Assembly: GCF_003412455.1 (NCBI RefSeq)
Contig: NZ_QTJU01000018.1
Coordinates: 1 to 39,276 of the forward strand
Length of the DNA: 39,276 nt
Direction: 5' to 3'
Origin: Deminuibacter soli
GTDB taxonomy: Bacteria; Bacteroidota; Bacteroidia; Chitinophagales; Chitinophagaceae
Below the pieces are notes generated by a model, which saw nothing but the letters and a program-made list of their open reading frames with translations, did no database searches and was not told the origin of the DNA. The position numbers were made by a program, and so were the translations under genes. Below, in pieces: positions 15,794 to 24,661 of the stretch; positions within the stretch are counted from its first letter, which is position 1; every line of letters begins with the position of its first letter.

Positions 15794-17344
15794 TTATTGA
15801 ATTGTCAAAACGACAACTGAAATCGGCGGCAAGGTTACTGCCAGTTGACTGCCATCTTTCTTAAAGTCGCTGAAGGCTGCAGGTACTACTTTATTGGGCT
15901 CATCAAAGCTGTTGTAACTGTTAAATGCCGCAGCTGTAAGTACCCTGGCCGATACTTTGGCACCTGCATTTGCCGGCAGCAATGCACTGATGCTGATTTT
16001 TTTTGATGCATCGAGGTTTACCAGTGATATATGAATGGCACCTGAACTGTCCTGTGAAGCAGATCCGTTTACTGCCGGTATTTTCTGATCGCCTACACTG
16101 TAGTCCGGACTGGCAAAATGCAGTTTCAGCTGGTGTGCATTCTGGTGTACCTGGTACAGGTCGAACACATGGTATGTGGGTGTGAGCAGCATTTTTTCCT
16201 TATCGGTGAGCACCAGCGCCTGCAGCACGTTAATGGTTTGCGCCAGGTTGGCCATGCGCACACGGTCTGCGTGGTTGTTAAAAATGTTCAGTGTAGTAGC
16301 TGCCACCAATGCATCGCGCATACTGTTTTGCTGGTACAGGAAAGCGCCATTGGTGCCGGGTTCTACGTTGGTCCATATACCCCACTCATCTACCACCAGC
16401 GATACATGCTTTTTAGGATCGTACTTGTCCATGATGGCGCTGTGTTTGGTTACCAGCTCATCCATGTACAGGCATTTCTGCATGGTGGTGAAGTATTCTT
16501 TTTCATCAAACTGTGTGGCAGAGCCTTTGTTACCCCAGTCTTTCGGAACCGTATAATAATGCAGTGACAGCCCCCACATTAGCCAGGAAGGCACTTCTTT
16601 CATCAGTGTTTCTGTCCAGCGGTAATCGTCTACATTGGGGCCTGAAGCAATTTTCTTCAGCTGCGCGTTGGGGTAGTTTTTACAGAAGGTGGCATACCGC
16701 TTAAACTGGCTGGCATAAAACTCGGGCGACATATTGCCGCCGCAGCCCCAGCTCTCGTTACCCACACCCCAGAAGCTCACATTAAAAGGCTTTTCGTGCC
16801 CGTTTTGCTTGCGGATACCGGTCACAGGGCTTACACCATCAAAGTTCAGGTACTCTACCCATTTGCTCATTTCTTCTACCGTGCCGCTGCCTACATTGCC
16901 GGTGATATAGGGTTCTGTACCCAACAGGCTGCACAACTCCAGGAATTCGTGGGTGCCAAAGCTGTTGTCTTCTGTAACATTACCCCAGTTGGTGTTGATC
17001 ATTACCGGGCGTTGTTTGCGCGGGCCAATACCATCTCTCCAGTGGTATTCATCAGCAAAACAACCGCCTGGCCAGCGCAGGTTGGGGATTTTGATCTTCT
17101 TCAGCGCGTCCACAATATCAAGCCTGATACGGTCTTTTTTAGGTACGTTCAGGTTCTCGTTTACCCAGAACCCATCGTAAATACAATGACCCAGGTGTTC
17201 AGAGAAATGACCATAAATGTGTTTGCTGATAACAATATCTTTTTCAGGCGCACCAACAACAACGGGAACAGTTGTTTGGGCAAAAGCAGCAGTACCGCCT
17301 ATGGCAAAGGCAGCGAGGGCAAGTAACCGGTTTACATGTTTCAC
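15794..17344 (-). CDS. Alpha-L-arabinofuranosidase, GH51
   Basis: A 516-residue exported enzyme of family GH51. The signal peptide ends near residue 22 (AAFAQ). The TIM barrel shows IYGHFSEHLGHCIYDGFWV, LRWPGGCFADEYHWRDGIGP and the acid/base Glu in GVGNESWGCGG (about 198). The nucleophile Glu is in VVDEWGIW (about 318). A C-terminal beta-sandwich (about 400-516) completes the usual architecture. It removes terminal alpha-L-arabinofuranosyl groups from arabinan, arabinoxylan or their oligosaccharides, here in the periplasm or outside. It has a candidate promoter of its own and is followed by galM on the same strand, so the two are probably one transcript. Confidence 0.95.
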   Translation of the reverse strand: MKHVNRLLALAAFAIGGTAAFAQTTVPVVVGAPEKDIVISKHIYGHFSEHLGHCIYDGFWVNENLNVPKKDRIRLDIVDALKKIKIPNLRWPGGCFADEYHWRDGIGPRKQRPVMINTNWGNVTEDNSFGTHEFLELCSLLGTEPYITGNVGSGTVEEMSKWVEYLNFDGVSPVTGIRKQNGHEKPFNVSFWGVGNESWGCGGNMSPEFYASQFKRYATFCKNYPNAQLKKIASGPNVDDYRWTETLMKEVPSWLMWGLSLHYYTVPKDWGNKGSATQFDEKEYFTTMQKCLYMDELVTKHSAIMDKYDPKKHVSLVVDEWGIWTNVEPGTNGAFLYQQNSMRDALVAATTLNIFNNHADRVRMANLAQTINVLQALVLTDKEKMLLTPTYHVFDLYQVHQNAHQLKLHFASPDYSVGDQKIPAVNGSASQDSSGAIHISLVNLDASKKISISALLPANAGAKVSARVLTAAAFNSYNSFDEPNKVVPAAFSDFKKDGSQLAVTLPPISVVVLTIQ

Positions 17345-17451
17345 TTCGGTTCAGTTTATTTGTTAGAGTTTCATAAAGCAGTGGCAGCAATGCGTCAGTC
17401 ATCAATCGGACGAAGCCGGTAAGTCCCATGACCGGCGTGAAGGCTGACAGT

Positions 17452-17482
17452 CAAATATAAGTGTTAAAGCTACACTTTAAAA
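17452..17482 (-). promoter_or_regulatory. Candidate promoter of the GH51-galM unit
   Basis: On the minus strand a TTTT element (17482-17479), a 19-bp spacer and TATATTTG (17459-17452) fit the Bacteroidetes promoter consensus except for the last base of the -33 box. Transcription would begin near 17446 and leave a leader of about 100 nt before the GH51 start. Confidence 0.45.
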
Positions 17483-17495
17483 ATAAAATCTGCAG

Positions 17496-17523
17496 TAGCT
17501 GTTAGCTAATAGCGAATAGCAGA
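17496..17523 (+). repeat. Heptad repeat (TAGCNNN type)
   Basis: Four consecutive 7-bp units, TAGCTGT, TAGCTAA, TAGCGAA and TAGCAGA. They sit between the GH51 promoter and the porin terminator. Unlike most copies, this tract is not immediately after a stop codon in the same orientation. Confidence 0.75.
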
Positions 17524-17549
17524 TGCTTGAATGCGGCAATCCTGATGTC

Positions 17550-17584
17550 AAAAGTCCCGCCCGGCTAAGCCGGGCGGGACTTTT
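17550..17584 (-). terminator. Rho-independent terminator of the porin gene
   Basis: A perfect 16-bp stem (17550-17565 with 17569-17584) has a TAA loop, and its ends are AAAA and TTTT. It is symmetric and so can act in both directions, but the only gene reading into it is the minus-strand porin. Confidence 0.9.
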
Positions 17585-17590
17585 GTATTT

Positions 17591-17619
17591 TATTCACTAT
17601 TGACTATTCATTATTCACC
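17591..17619 (-). repeat. Heptad repeat between porin stop and terminator
   Basis: Plus-strand units TATTCAC, TATTGAC, TATTCAT and TATTCAC. In the sense of the porin gene they read GTGAATA/GTCAATA with overlapping TAG and TGA triplets. They lie between the porin stop codon and its terminator. Confidence 0.75.
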
Positions 17620-17652
17620 TCCGAAGGAATCCCTTGGACAGTGATCCCACCA

Positions 17653-18996
17653 CTAAAATTCGATATGCCCCCTTATGGCGAATACATGCACAGGCCCGCG
17701 GTCTTTATTGTATGCCGGGTGACTTACAAACTGGTAGTCACCGGAGAAAATAACATGTTTAAAAAGCTGAGCGGCATAGTATACCTCAGCAATATTTTCG
17801 CTGCCGTAGTTCAGCTGTCCGTCGCCGATGATAAAGCCATGCAACCCGGACGCGAGAAAATCACGGTGGTCTTTTGAGATGCCATTTACTACAATGGCAG
17901 CACCGATATGATCATTGGGGCGTTTCCAGCCATTGCCATTGATGTGTATGCCACCGCTGATGCTGCGGTCTATTTCGGTGAACGCCCAGGTAGCTGTTTT
18001 ACCATCATTCCAGCTGGCGCGGAAAAATACGCCTGTGTTATCACTGATATCCTGGTTGGCATTTACACCCCAGCCCCATTTACTGCCACCATAATGCTGC
18101 AAGTCGGCATCGCCGGTAAATACGGGTACATTGGTGCTGTCTCCCTGTTGTGTTTGTTTAATGGTAGCGCGGTAACCGGGAGCCTGCGTGGTATTAAAAA
18201 AGCCCAGCAAACGCACAGTACCTGCCCTTTTACCCAGGGTGTATGATTTCTCAAATTCGAGGGTTTCGCCATTGGCTTTAAAGATCTTGCCATCCAGCTC
18301 GGGGCCGTTCGCTTTTTTAGGCACCTGTACACCGCTTAAACGGATAGCCCAGCCTGGCTGTATGAGTTCAGCCACCAGTCCAACCGTATAACCACGGGTA
18401 TTGGCGGGATAATCCCAGGCACCATTGCTCATCAGGCTCCAGTTTAAAAACTGCGTGCGCGGGTCATGACTAAAAGCATTGTCATCGTAAAAATCACTGA
18501 TAGCGAATTTACCGGCACTAATGGTAATGCGCCTGTCGGGGATCATTGCCTGTACCTGGTTAATATCATCATTGGCTTGCACGTATGTAGCATTGGCCAG
18601 TGCGATATGCTGCTGCAGGTAGGCACGGGCTACATACAACGCAGGCGCAGGATTACCGATGCGGAATGTTTCTCCGTTAGGGAAACCGGCAATGCCTTTT
18701 GCACCACTCATGCCGCTGCCGCCGGCTATTTCAGGATTGAAATAAACAGCCGCATTCTTCCACAGGCGTTTGCCTGCAAATAAAGTAGTGGTTACACTGA
18801 GTAAGCCTTTTTCGGCCGAATCTACCAGGCTGTTGGGGCCGCTGTATTGGGCCTTGAAGGAAGGATGGCTTTGCGATACAGCAGTGAGCTGAAAATGCAT
18901 CGTCCACCCATTTTTAATGGCCGTACTGTCAAGCTGTGCCTGCACACCTGTGCATGCGCTTATGCACAAGGCTGCTGCAATAACAATTTTTCTCAT
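17653..18996 (-). CDS. Carbohydrate-selective porin, OprB-like
   Basis: A 447-residue outer-membrane beta-barrel protein. The signal peptide runs to about residue 20 (TGVQAQ). The rest alternates polar and aromatic residues as in porin strands and ends in the aromatic residue of HIEF, the C-terminal signature for barrel insertion. ISAGKFAISDFYDDNAFSHDPRTQFLNWSL (about 155-185) and the following DYPANTRGYTVG are typical of the OprB family of carbohydrate porins. The role would be diffusion of mono- or oligosaccharides through the outer membrane. It is transcribed as a single gene; the upstream neighbour is divergent and the downstream terminator isolates it from GH51. Confidence 0.85.
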   Translation of the reverse strand: MRKIVIAAALCISACTGVQAQLDSTAIKNGWTMHFQLTAVSQSHPSFKAQYSGPNSLVDSAEKGLLSVTTTLFAGKRLWKNAAVYFNPEIAGGSGMSGAKGIAGFPNGETFRIGNPAPALYVARAYLQQHIALANATYVQANDDINQVQAMIPDRRITISAGKFAISDFYDDNAFSHDPRTQFLNWSLMSNGAWDYPANTRGYTVGLVAELIQPGWAIRLSGVQVPKKANGPELDGKIFKANGETLEFEKSYTLGKRAGTVRLLGFFNTTQAPGYRATIKQTQQGDSTNVPVFTGDADLQHYGGSKWGWGVNANQDISDNTGVFFRASWNDGKTATWAFTEIDRSISGGIHINGNGWKRPNDHIGAAIVVNGISKDHRDFLASGLHGFIIGDGQLNYGSENIAEVYYAAQLFKHVIFSGDYQFVSHPAYNKDRGPVHVFAIRGHIEF

Positions 18997-19146
18997 AATT
19001 CGATCTGTCTATTCAACAACAGGCATCTGTTTTTGGCCTGGTTTACCGGTGCATAATTACGATAAAAGCCTGAAACAGCTAAAACCGTTCCTAAAAGAAA
19101 ATGGTATAAACGGCAGATGGCATTTCAACAAGTATAATTAATTTTA

Positions 19147-19644
19147 ATGATGCAGCAGGAACAGCCTGATATTGTTGTAAACAAGCAATACGACCTGGTA
19201 ACCCAGGCCCGCGGAATATTATTGCAATACTGTTGCAGCTTAAAGCCGGAACACCTGTTACAGCCTGTTGCGGTGTTTAACAATACCAGTATCCGCAACC
19301 TGCTGGTGCATGTGGCGAATGTGTACATTCATTGGGCGCAGTTGTTTGCCCTGCAGCAGTACGCTGCTTATTTTGAGGAAGAAAAGATACAGGACATGAC
19401 GGCCGTAACAGCCATGTACAACCAGGTAAATGTGTTGATGGAACGGTTTGACCAGCATTTCCTGCACCGCTGGCACGATCCCTTTACGCATACATTGCAG
19501 GGAAGCGGCAAACAGGTAACCACTACCCCGCTCGCAGTGTTTATGCATGTTACCACGCATGAGTTTCACCACAAGGGGCAAATACTGATCATGAGCCGCC
19601 TATTAGGCTACACTCCCCCCGACACTGACATTATCCGCACTTAA
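19147..19644 (+). CDS. DinB family protein
   Basis: A 165-residue four-helix DinB/YfiT-type protein. The three metal-binding His positions can be seen as LLVHVANVYIHWAQ near 55-68 and HVTTHEFHHKGQILIMSRLLG near 132-152. The second is the signature HxxxHxGQ-like helix 3. Members are metal-dependent thiol transferases or proteins of unknown role induced by DNA damage. The gene's last 42 bp overlap the convergent MFS transporter gene. It begins with ATGATG; which Met is used cannot be decided. Confidence 0.85.
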   Translation: MMQQEQPDIVVNKQYDLVTQARGILLQYCCSLKPEHLLQPVAVFNNTSIRNLLVHVANVYIHWAQLFALQQYAAYFEEEKIQDMTAVTAMYNQVNVLMERFDQHFLHRWHDPFTHTLQGSGKQVTTTPLAVFMHVTTHEFHHKGQILIMSRLLGYTPPDTDIIRT

Positions 19645-20862
19645 TGCCTGCTGTGCACGCAGCCTGCGCATGTACCAGGTAAACACACCTGCGCACACCA
19701 ATCCAAGGCAACCTTCAATACTTACTGTTAACGGTGCACCCAGCCGGTGTGCAGCAAAACCGGTTATCAGGCTGCCAATGGGCAGCATGCCCTGGAAGGC
19801 CATTACATAATAGCTGATAATGCGGCCGCGCATATGGTTATCAACATGCGTTTGAATATAGGTATTGGTAGAAGAAATCTGCATCATCATACCCGCTCCT
19901 CCCAGCATTAAAAACAGCAATGCCAGCGGCAGTATATGTACCAGTGAAAACAGCAGTACACCCAAACCGAACAGCACACTCGCGGTTGACAGTATATTCA
20001 GCAGGCGTTTGCTTTGCTTTAAAGAAGCCATGTATATGGCACTGCACAATGCGCCGATACCGGTACTGCTGCCAAACCAGCTGAAGGTGGTTGCATTGCC
20101 CTTGTAAATATCCCGCGCAAATACGGGCATCAGCGTACTGAAGGAGGTAACAAAAATACTGGTGAACGCCATCATGATAATGGTAGCACGTATATCGCGG
20201 TGGGTTTGTAAATAACGGTAGCCCTGTTTAAAACCTTCCCAGATATTCTCATTGTTTTTGCGCGATGGCTGCAGCACCAGGCGCATCATGAGCAGGGAGA
20301 TAATCACAGCTACAAAGGTCAGAAAATCAACCAGGAAACAAACGCCTTCGCCAAATGCATTGAGTATAATACCTGCCAGCGCCGGACCAAGTATGCGCGC
20401 GAGGTTTACCATGGTGGAGTTCAGTGCAATGGCATTGGGCAAATCGGCTTTGTCTTCAATAAATTCAATCATCAGCGATTGGCGCGAGGTGGTATCAAAT
20501 GCATTGATGACACCCTGGGCTATGCTTAGCAATATAATGCCGGTGATGTTGTAGTAATGCATCAGCACCATCAGCGCCAGCAGACCCGATTGTATCATGG
20601 AAGCGATTTGCGAATACAACAGGATGCGGTAGCGGTTATGCCGGTCTGTCAGCGCGCCGGCATACGGGCTCAGCAGCAAAGAGGGAATTAAACCTGCAAA
20701 ACTCACAATACCCAGCATCAGCGCCGAATGCGTAAGCCGGTACACAAGCCAGCTTACAGCCATGCGTTGCATCCAGGTGCCGATGAGTGAAATACTTTGA
20801 CCTGTAAAATACAACCGGTAATTGCGGTAGCGTAACGAACGGAATACCTGTAATTTTTTCAA
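19603..20862 (-). CDS. MFS transporter, EntS/MFS_3 type
   Basis: A 419-residue permease with about 12 membrane helices. The first loop holds the family motif at SLLLSPYAGALTDRHNRYRIL (about 60-80), with DRHNRYR as the Major Facilitator motif A. NYRLYFTGQSISLIGTWMQRMAVSWLVYRLT at 13-43 is typical of the MFS_3 group that includes the enterobactin exporter EntS and many drug exporters. It would export a small lipophilic compound or siderophore using proton motive force. It begins 10 bp after the MarR gene, so the pair looks like a regulator and its pump. The 3' end overlaps the dinB-like gene by 42 bp. Confidence 0.9.
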   Translation of the reverse strand: MKKLQVFRSLRYRNYRLYFTGQSISLIGTWMQRMAVSWLVYRLTHSALMLGIVSFAGLIPSLLLSPYAGALTDRHNRYRILLYSQIASMIQSGLLALMVLMHYYNITGIILLSIAQGVINAFDTTSRQSLMIEFIEDKADLPNAIALNSTMVNLARILGPALAGIILNAFGEGVCFLVDFLTFVAVIISLLMMRLVLQPSRKNNENIWEGFKQGYRYLQTHRDIRATIIMMAFTSIFVTSFSTLMPVFARDIYKGNATTFSWFGSSTGIGALCSAIYMASLKQSKRLLNILSTASVLFGLGVLLFSLVHILPLALLFLMLGGAGMMMQISSTNTYIQTHVDNHMRGRIISYYVMAFQGMLPIGSLITGFAAHRLGAPLTVSIEGCLGLVCAGVFTWYMRRLRAQQALSADNVSVGGSVA

Positions 20863-20872
20863 ACAATATTAT

Positions 20873-21310
20873 TTATAAATCGATGGCAGCAAGTCGCGTT
20901 AATATCGCGGCTGATTGTTTCAGCACTTTCTTTTCTTCTGCAGTTAAGGTTTTGGCCATCGCATTTGCCAGCCACTCATTGCGTTTGGTGCGGATGCTGT
21001 TTAACACTTCCAGACCTGTTTTGCTGAGTGATATGTATATTTTGCGTTTGTCTTCAGTACTCACTTCTTTGTGAATATATCCCAGGCTATGCAGGTTATT
21101 CAGCACCTGCGACATAGACTGGGCGGTAATACGCTCTATAGCCGCCAGTTCAGATGGCAGCATTTTTTCATGCTGGTCGAGCAATGCCAGTGTTGTTTGT
21201 TCGGTCATGGAAACCGGGAAATTCACTACCTGTTTCCTGAACTGTCTCAATATGCGTGATACAGCAATGCGGATCTCCGCAGCTATTGCAAGGTCTTGTT
21301 TATCGGACAT
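20873..21310 (-). CDS. MarR family transcriptional regulator
   Basis: A 145-residue MarR protein with winged HTH. The recognition region is MLPSELAAIERITAQSMSQVLNNLHSLGYIHKEVSTEDKRKIYISLSKTG (about 50-99), including the DKR of the wing. Long N- and C-terminal helices form the dimer interface. ATG 21310 is chosen; the extra five residues from an ATG at 21325 are possible but do not add to the fold. It is the first gene of a two-gene unit with the MFS transporter and probably represses it until a ligand binds. Confidence 0.9.
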   Translation of the reverse strand: MSDKQDLAIAAEIRIAVSRILRQFRKQVVNFPVSMTEQTTLALLDQHEKMLPSELAAIERITAQSMSQVLNNLHSLGYIHKEVSTEDKRKIYISLSKTGLEVLNSIRTKRNEWLANAMAKTLTAEEKKVLKQSAAILTRLAAIDL

Positions 21311-21522
21311 AAAATAATAAGGCAAACTGATAAAGCTGCCTTACAAAGTTAAGGAAAAGCGGCGATTTTAAGGTTCAAGTGTTTCAATGTTTAAAAGTTC
21401 AGTCAGAGACACGGTTTTTCTCTCGCGGAAATCGCCGAATTACGCTGCATTATTAGCGGAGACCGGAGCGTATTTTGAAGGCTCGGTACTGAAATATTGT
21501 GTTGTTGATGCCGGCATTGTGT

Positions 21523-21557
21523 AAAGAAAAAGGAGCGCGATGCGCTCCTTTTTCTTT
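21523..21557 (-). terminator. Rho-independent terminator of the AraC-type regulator gene
   Basis: A perfect 16-bp stem (21523-21538 with 21542-21557) with a 3-nt loop, GC-rich at the apex and A/T at the base. It is followed on the gene side by a heptad repeat and then the stop codon. Confidence 0.9.
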
Positions 21558-21558
21558 T

Positions 21559-21600
21559 ATTCACTATTGACTATTCACTATTCACTGCTATCACGCTTCA
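21559..21600 (-). repeat. Heptad repeat running into the AraC-type gene's stop codon
   Basis: Plus-strand units TATTCAC, TATTGAC, TATTCAC, TATTCAC, TGCTATCAC and then CTTCACG, GCTGAAC. The minus-strand TGA stop of the regulator (21591-21593) lies inside the tract, so the repeat also encodes the last residues of the protein. Confidence 0.75.
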
Positions 21601-22562
21601 CGGCTGAACTTCCTGCGGTAGTCTTGCGGAGTTAGCCCGGTAAGGCGCTTGAACACATAGCGGAAGGTTTTTACATCGTTATAGCCCGTTTCGTACATCA
21701 GGGAACTGATGCTTTGCTCATTGCGTTCGAGGGCTTTTTTGGCGGCTTCTATTTTTACGCGCTGCAGGTATTCGAGCGGGGTATTCTGGGTGGCTTTCTT
21801 AAAGCGGCGGATAAAGTTGCGCTTGCTCATGTTTACTTTTTCGGCAACATCTTCTACCGTTATTTCTGCATGGTAACTTTGTTCTATATACGTCTGCGCC
21901 TTCAGTATTTCTTCGTCACTGTGGCAACGCTGCCCTTCAAAAATGGCAAAATGCGACTGGTTTACGCGGTCTATATCAAGCGAGAACATTTTACTTGCCC
22001 ACACCCCCATTTCGCGGCCGCATACTTTTTCAATAATGTACAGCATAAGGTTAAGGGAAGAGAAAGCGCCACCGCTGGTATAAATGCCATCCTGGTCGGT
22101 GATAACACGGTGCGAGAAAAAGTTCACATCAGGGTAACGCTGCTGCAGGTCTTCAATATCGCGCCAGTGCGAGGTACAGGTTTTGCCGGTCAGCAACCCT
22201 GCCTGCGCCAGCATGTAACTGCCGCAGCACAAACTGGCCAGCTCAGCGCCCTGCTGGTACATATCGCGAATCCATTCCAGTGCAATATTGTGTTTTTTGA
22301 ATACCAGGTCGGGATTGCCGTAAAAGGCAGGAATCACCACCAGGTCGGCATCGGCGGCATCATCCAGCGTTTTGTATTCGAGAAACTGGGTGGCTACATG
22401 CAGCAAATTGTTCTGCTGTTCTTCGCCTGCCAGGGTGATTTTAAAGGCCGGCGGTTTGCCGATGGATTGCAGGTACCGGTTGGTATGAATCAGCATGTCG
22501 AGCGCGCCCGCTACGGTTGACAAAACCACGTCTTCGTGAATCAGTAGGGCAATCTTTTTCAT
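21591..22562 (-). CDS. AraC-type regulator with DJ-1/PfpI-like sensor domain (GlxA family)
   Basis: A 323-residue regulator. Residues 1-180 resemble the DJ-1/PfpI class I amidotransferase-like domain, with LCCGSYMLAQAGLLTGKTCTSHW (about 110-132) at the nucleophile elbow. A C-terminal AraC domain (about 215-320) has two HTH motifs, VEDVAEKVNMSKRNFIRRFKKATQNTPLEYL and the later ISSLMYETGYNDVKTFRYVFKRLTGLTPQDYRRKF. Such GlxA/FtrA-like proteins activate catabolic or stress genes; the amidotransferase fold is thought to bind the effector. It stands alone, with its own terminator. Its target is not evident. Confidence 0.9.
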   Translation of the reverse strand: MKKIALLIHEDVVLSTVAGALDMLIHTNRYLQSIGKPPAFKITLAGEEQQNNLLHVATQFLEYKTLDDAADADLVVIPAFYGNPDLVFKKHNIALEWIRDMYQQGAELASLCCGSYMLAQAGLLTGKTCTSHWRDIEDLQQRYPDVNFFSHRVITDQDGIYTSGGAFSSLNLMLYIIEKVCGREMGVWASKMFSLDIDRVNQSHFAIFEGQRCHSDEEILKAQTYIEQSYHAEITVEDVAEKVNMSKRNFIRRFKKATQNTPLEYLQRVKIEAAKKALERNEQSISSLMYETGYNDVKTFRYVFKRLTGLTPQDYRRKFSREA

Positions 22563-22596
22563 CTGGCAAGAATATTTCTATAAACTTAATCATAAA

Positions 22597-22695
22597 ATGG
22601 CACAAAAGCACCCAAAAACTGCCCCTCCTGCCCCTGTTGTGGATGAACGGCAGGGATTAAATGTTATGGAGCTGCTGAAGAGGTTTAACGTTTAA
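22597..22695 (+). CDS. Possible 32-aa small protein
   Basis: A short open frame in the gap between the AraC-type and 2H phosphoesterase genes encodes 32 residues. The first half is Pro/Lys-rich (MAQKHPKTAPPAPVV) and the end is a likely amphipathic helix (LNVMELLKRFNV). It lies on the plus strand, divergent from the regulator and convergent with the phosphoesterase. Composition looks protein-like, but no ribosome-binding site or clear promoter is visible and the frame is short, so it may be chance. Confidence 0.3.
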   Translation: MAQKHPKTAPPAPVVDERQGLNVMELLKRFNV

Positions 22696-22708
22696 CTTTT
22701 GACGTTAC

Positions 22709-23230
22709 TTAACCGGTAAACGGGTAGAAGTTCGATGGCCGCCAGGGGCCTTTGAGGTATTTCCAGGTGGCGATGCCGGTGGCCTGTATCATGAAAGGCT
22801 GAAAGGTTTCCTGCAGGGTTGTGTGCAGTTGCTGCGCCTTGAATGCAGTTACTTTATTCTGAATGGTGATATGCGGCCATATGCGCTGCCTGTCCTGCCT
22901 GACCAGCCAGGGCTCAAAAGCCTGCTGCAATTGTTGGTGTAGTGCCTGTGTTTCTGCAGAAACGAGTGCGTATGCCACACCCGTGCCCATATTGCTGACA
23001 CCACTTACCTGTAACGCAATGGCGGTGCGCTGCGCTACCTGCTGTAGCACCTGCGGAATCAGCGGTTCATTGGAAGGCAGTTTGTGAAACAGCGTAATAT
23101 GCGCATCGAGGTAATTGGCATGCGCGGGGAAATACCGGTTGCGCAGTTCATTGAAATAAAGCTGGTCAGCTGCCTGTAACTGCAGCGTAATAATCAGCGG
23201 CGGATAAAACATTGCCTTCCCGGTAGCCAT
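22709..23230 (-). CDS. 2H phosphoesterase / 2'-5' RNA ligase-like protein
   Basis: A 173-residue protein of the 2H superfamily. The two defining HxT motifs are HIT at residues 44-46 (DAHITLFH) and HIT at 120-122 (WPHITIQN), spaced as in LigT/ThpR and YjcG-like enzymes. Such enzymes open 2',3'-cyclic phosphates or work on RNA ends and nucleotide derivatives. The first eight residues could be dropped if the second Met (MFYPPL) is the start. It is a lone minus-strand gene, divergent from fabV. The substrate cannot be assigned. Confidence 0.85.
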   Translation of the reverse strand: MATGKAMFYPPLIITLQLQAADQLYFNELRNRYFPAHANYLDAHITLFHKLPSNEPLIPQVLQQVAQRTAIALQVSGVSNMGTGVAYALVSAETQALHQQLQQAFEPWLVRQDRQRIWPHITIQNKVTAFKAQQLHTTLQETFQPFMIQATGIATWKYLKGPWRPSNFYPFTG

Positions 23231-23342
23231 GCGTCAAAGATACAGGGAACAGCACCGCACCTGCTGCGGAGATCTGTTTTTTGATAAAATGGCCAATTAC
23301 CCTAATTTCACCCCCTATTTCTGAAATCAACGAATAGCAACT

Positions 23343-24536
23343 ATGATTATTGAACCCAGGATCAGGGGATTTATCTGCCTCACGGCACACCCGAAAGGAT
23401 GCGAGCAAAACGTCATCAACCAGATTAACTATACCAAATCAAAAGGCACCATCAACGGCGCTAAGAAAGTATTGGTGATCGGCGCATCTACCGGTTTTGG
23501 ACTGGCTTCACGCATTACCAGTGCTTTTGGTTCAAATGCGGCCACCATAGGCGTATATTTCGAGAAACCCGCACAGCCCGGTAAAACAGCTTCTCCAGGC
23601 TGGTACAATACCGCTGCTTTTGAACAGCAGGCACAGGCTGCAGGTTTGTATGCCAAAAGCATCAATGGCGACGCCTTTTCCAACGAGATCAAAGAAAAAA
23701 CCATCGACCTGATTAAAGCCGACCTCGGCCAGGTTGACCTGGTGATATACAGCATTGCCTCTCCCGTGCGTACCAACCCGGTTACAGGCATTACACACCG
23801 CTCGGTGCTGAAACCCATCGGTCAAACCTTTACGAATAAAACAGTCGATTTTCATACAGGCGTAGTCTCTACCATTTCCATTGAGCCCTGCACCGAAGAA
23901 GATATTGCCAACACCGTTGCCGTAATGGGTGGTGAAGACTGGGATATGTGGATGGAAGCACTGAACAAAGCAGGCGTACTGGCACCCGGTGCTACTACGG
24001 TTGCCTACTCTTACATTGGGCCCGATTTAACAGAGCCTGTGTACCGCAAAGGCACCATTGGCCGTGCAAAAGACCACCTGGAAGCAACTGCCAGCGTTAT
24101 TACCGGCAAGCTCGGTAACATTGGCGGCAAAGCCTATGTATCGGTTAACAAAGCCCTGGTAACACAGGCCAGCTCTGCTATACCGGTTATTCCGCTGTAC
24201 ATTTCACTGCTGTACAAAGTAATGAAAGAGAAAGGCATTCACGAAGGCTGTATTGAACAGATGCAGCGCCTGTTTGCACAACGTTTGTACTTCAGCGGCG
24301 GCGTACCCACAGACGACAAGGGCAGAATACGCATCGACGACTGGGAAATGCGCACCGATGTGCAGGACCAGGTTGCCGCCCTGTGGAAAGAAGCTACTAC
24401 CGAAACCCTCCCCGCCATCGGCGACCTGGAAGGCTATAAAACAGATTTCTATAACCTGTTCGGCTTTAAAGTGAATGGTGTAGATTATACTGCCGATACA
24501 GATGAGATGGTAGAAGTGCCGGGATTGGTTTCTTAA
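23343..24536 (+). CDS. fabV: Enoyl-ACP reductase (NADH), FabV type
   Basis: A 397-residue FabV, the long single-domain enoyl reductase. It begins with the family N-terminus IIEPRIRGFICLTAHPKGC, has the NADH site VLVIGASTGFGLASRI (about 42-58), and the SIASPVRTNP segment near 136-145. The active-site Tyr-x8-Lys is in YSYIGPDLTEPVYRKG (about 220-235). FabV carries out the last step of fatty acid elongation, reducing trans-2-enoyl-ACP, and as a class is much less sensitive to triclosan than FabI. It is a single gene, ending at a bidirectional terminator. Whether the genome also carries fabI cannot be seen here. Confidence 0.95.
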   Translation: MIIEPRIRGFICLTAHPKGCEQNVINQINYTKSKGTINGAKKVLVIGASTGFGLASRITSAFGSNAATIGVYFEKPAQPGKTASPGWYNTAAFEQQAQAAGLYAKSINGDAFSNEIKEKTIDLIKADLGQVDLVIYSIASPVRTNPVTGITHRSVLKPIGQTFTNKTVDFHTGVVSTISIEPCTEEDIANTVAVMGGEDWDMWMEALNKAGVLAPGATTVAYSYIGPDLTEPVYRKGTIGRAKDHLEATASVITGKLGNIGGKAYVSVNKALVTQASSAIPVIPLYISLLYKVMKEKGIHEGCIEQMQRLFAQRLYFSGGVPTDDKGRIRIDDWEMRTDVQDQVAALWKEATTETLPAIGDLEGYKTDFYNLFGFKVNGVDYTADTDEMVEVPGLVS

Positions 24537-24544
24537 CCGGAAGG

Positions 24545-24588
24545 AGCTAGCTAACCGCTATTAGCTGATAGCGGTTAGCGGTTAGATT
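24545..24588 (+). repeat. Heptad repeat after fabV
   Basis: Units TAGCTAA, CCGCTAT, TAGCTGA, TAGCGGT, TAGCGGT and TAGATTG begin 8 bp after the fabV stop codon. Five of the six units begin with TAG. The tract lies between the stop codon and the terminator at 24662. Confidence 0.8.
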
Positions 24589-24661
24589 GTTTGTGTAAAT
24601 AGCATGTTTAAACACAATATTGTTGTCGCCGGTGAGGACACCGGCTTAGGCACTGGATAAC

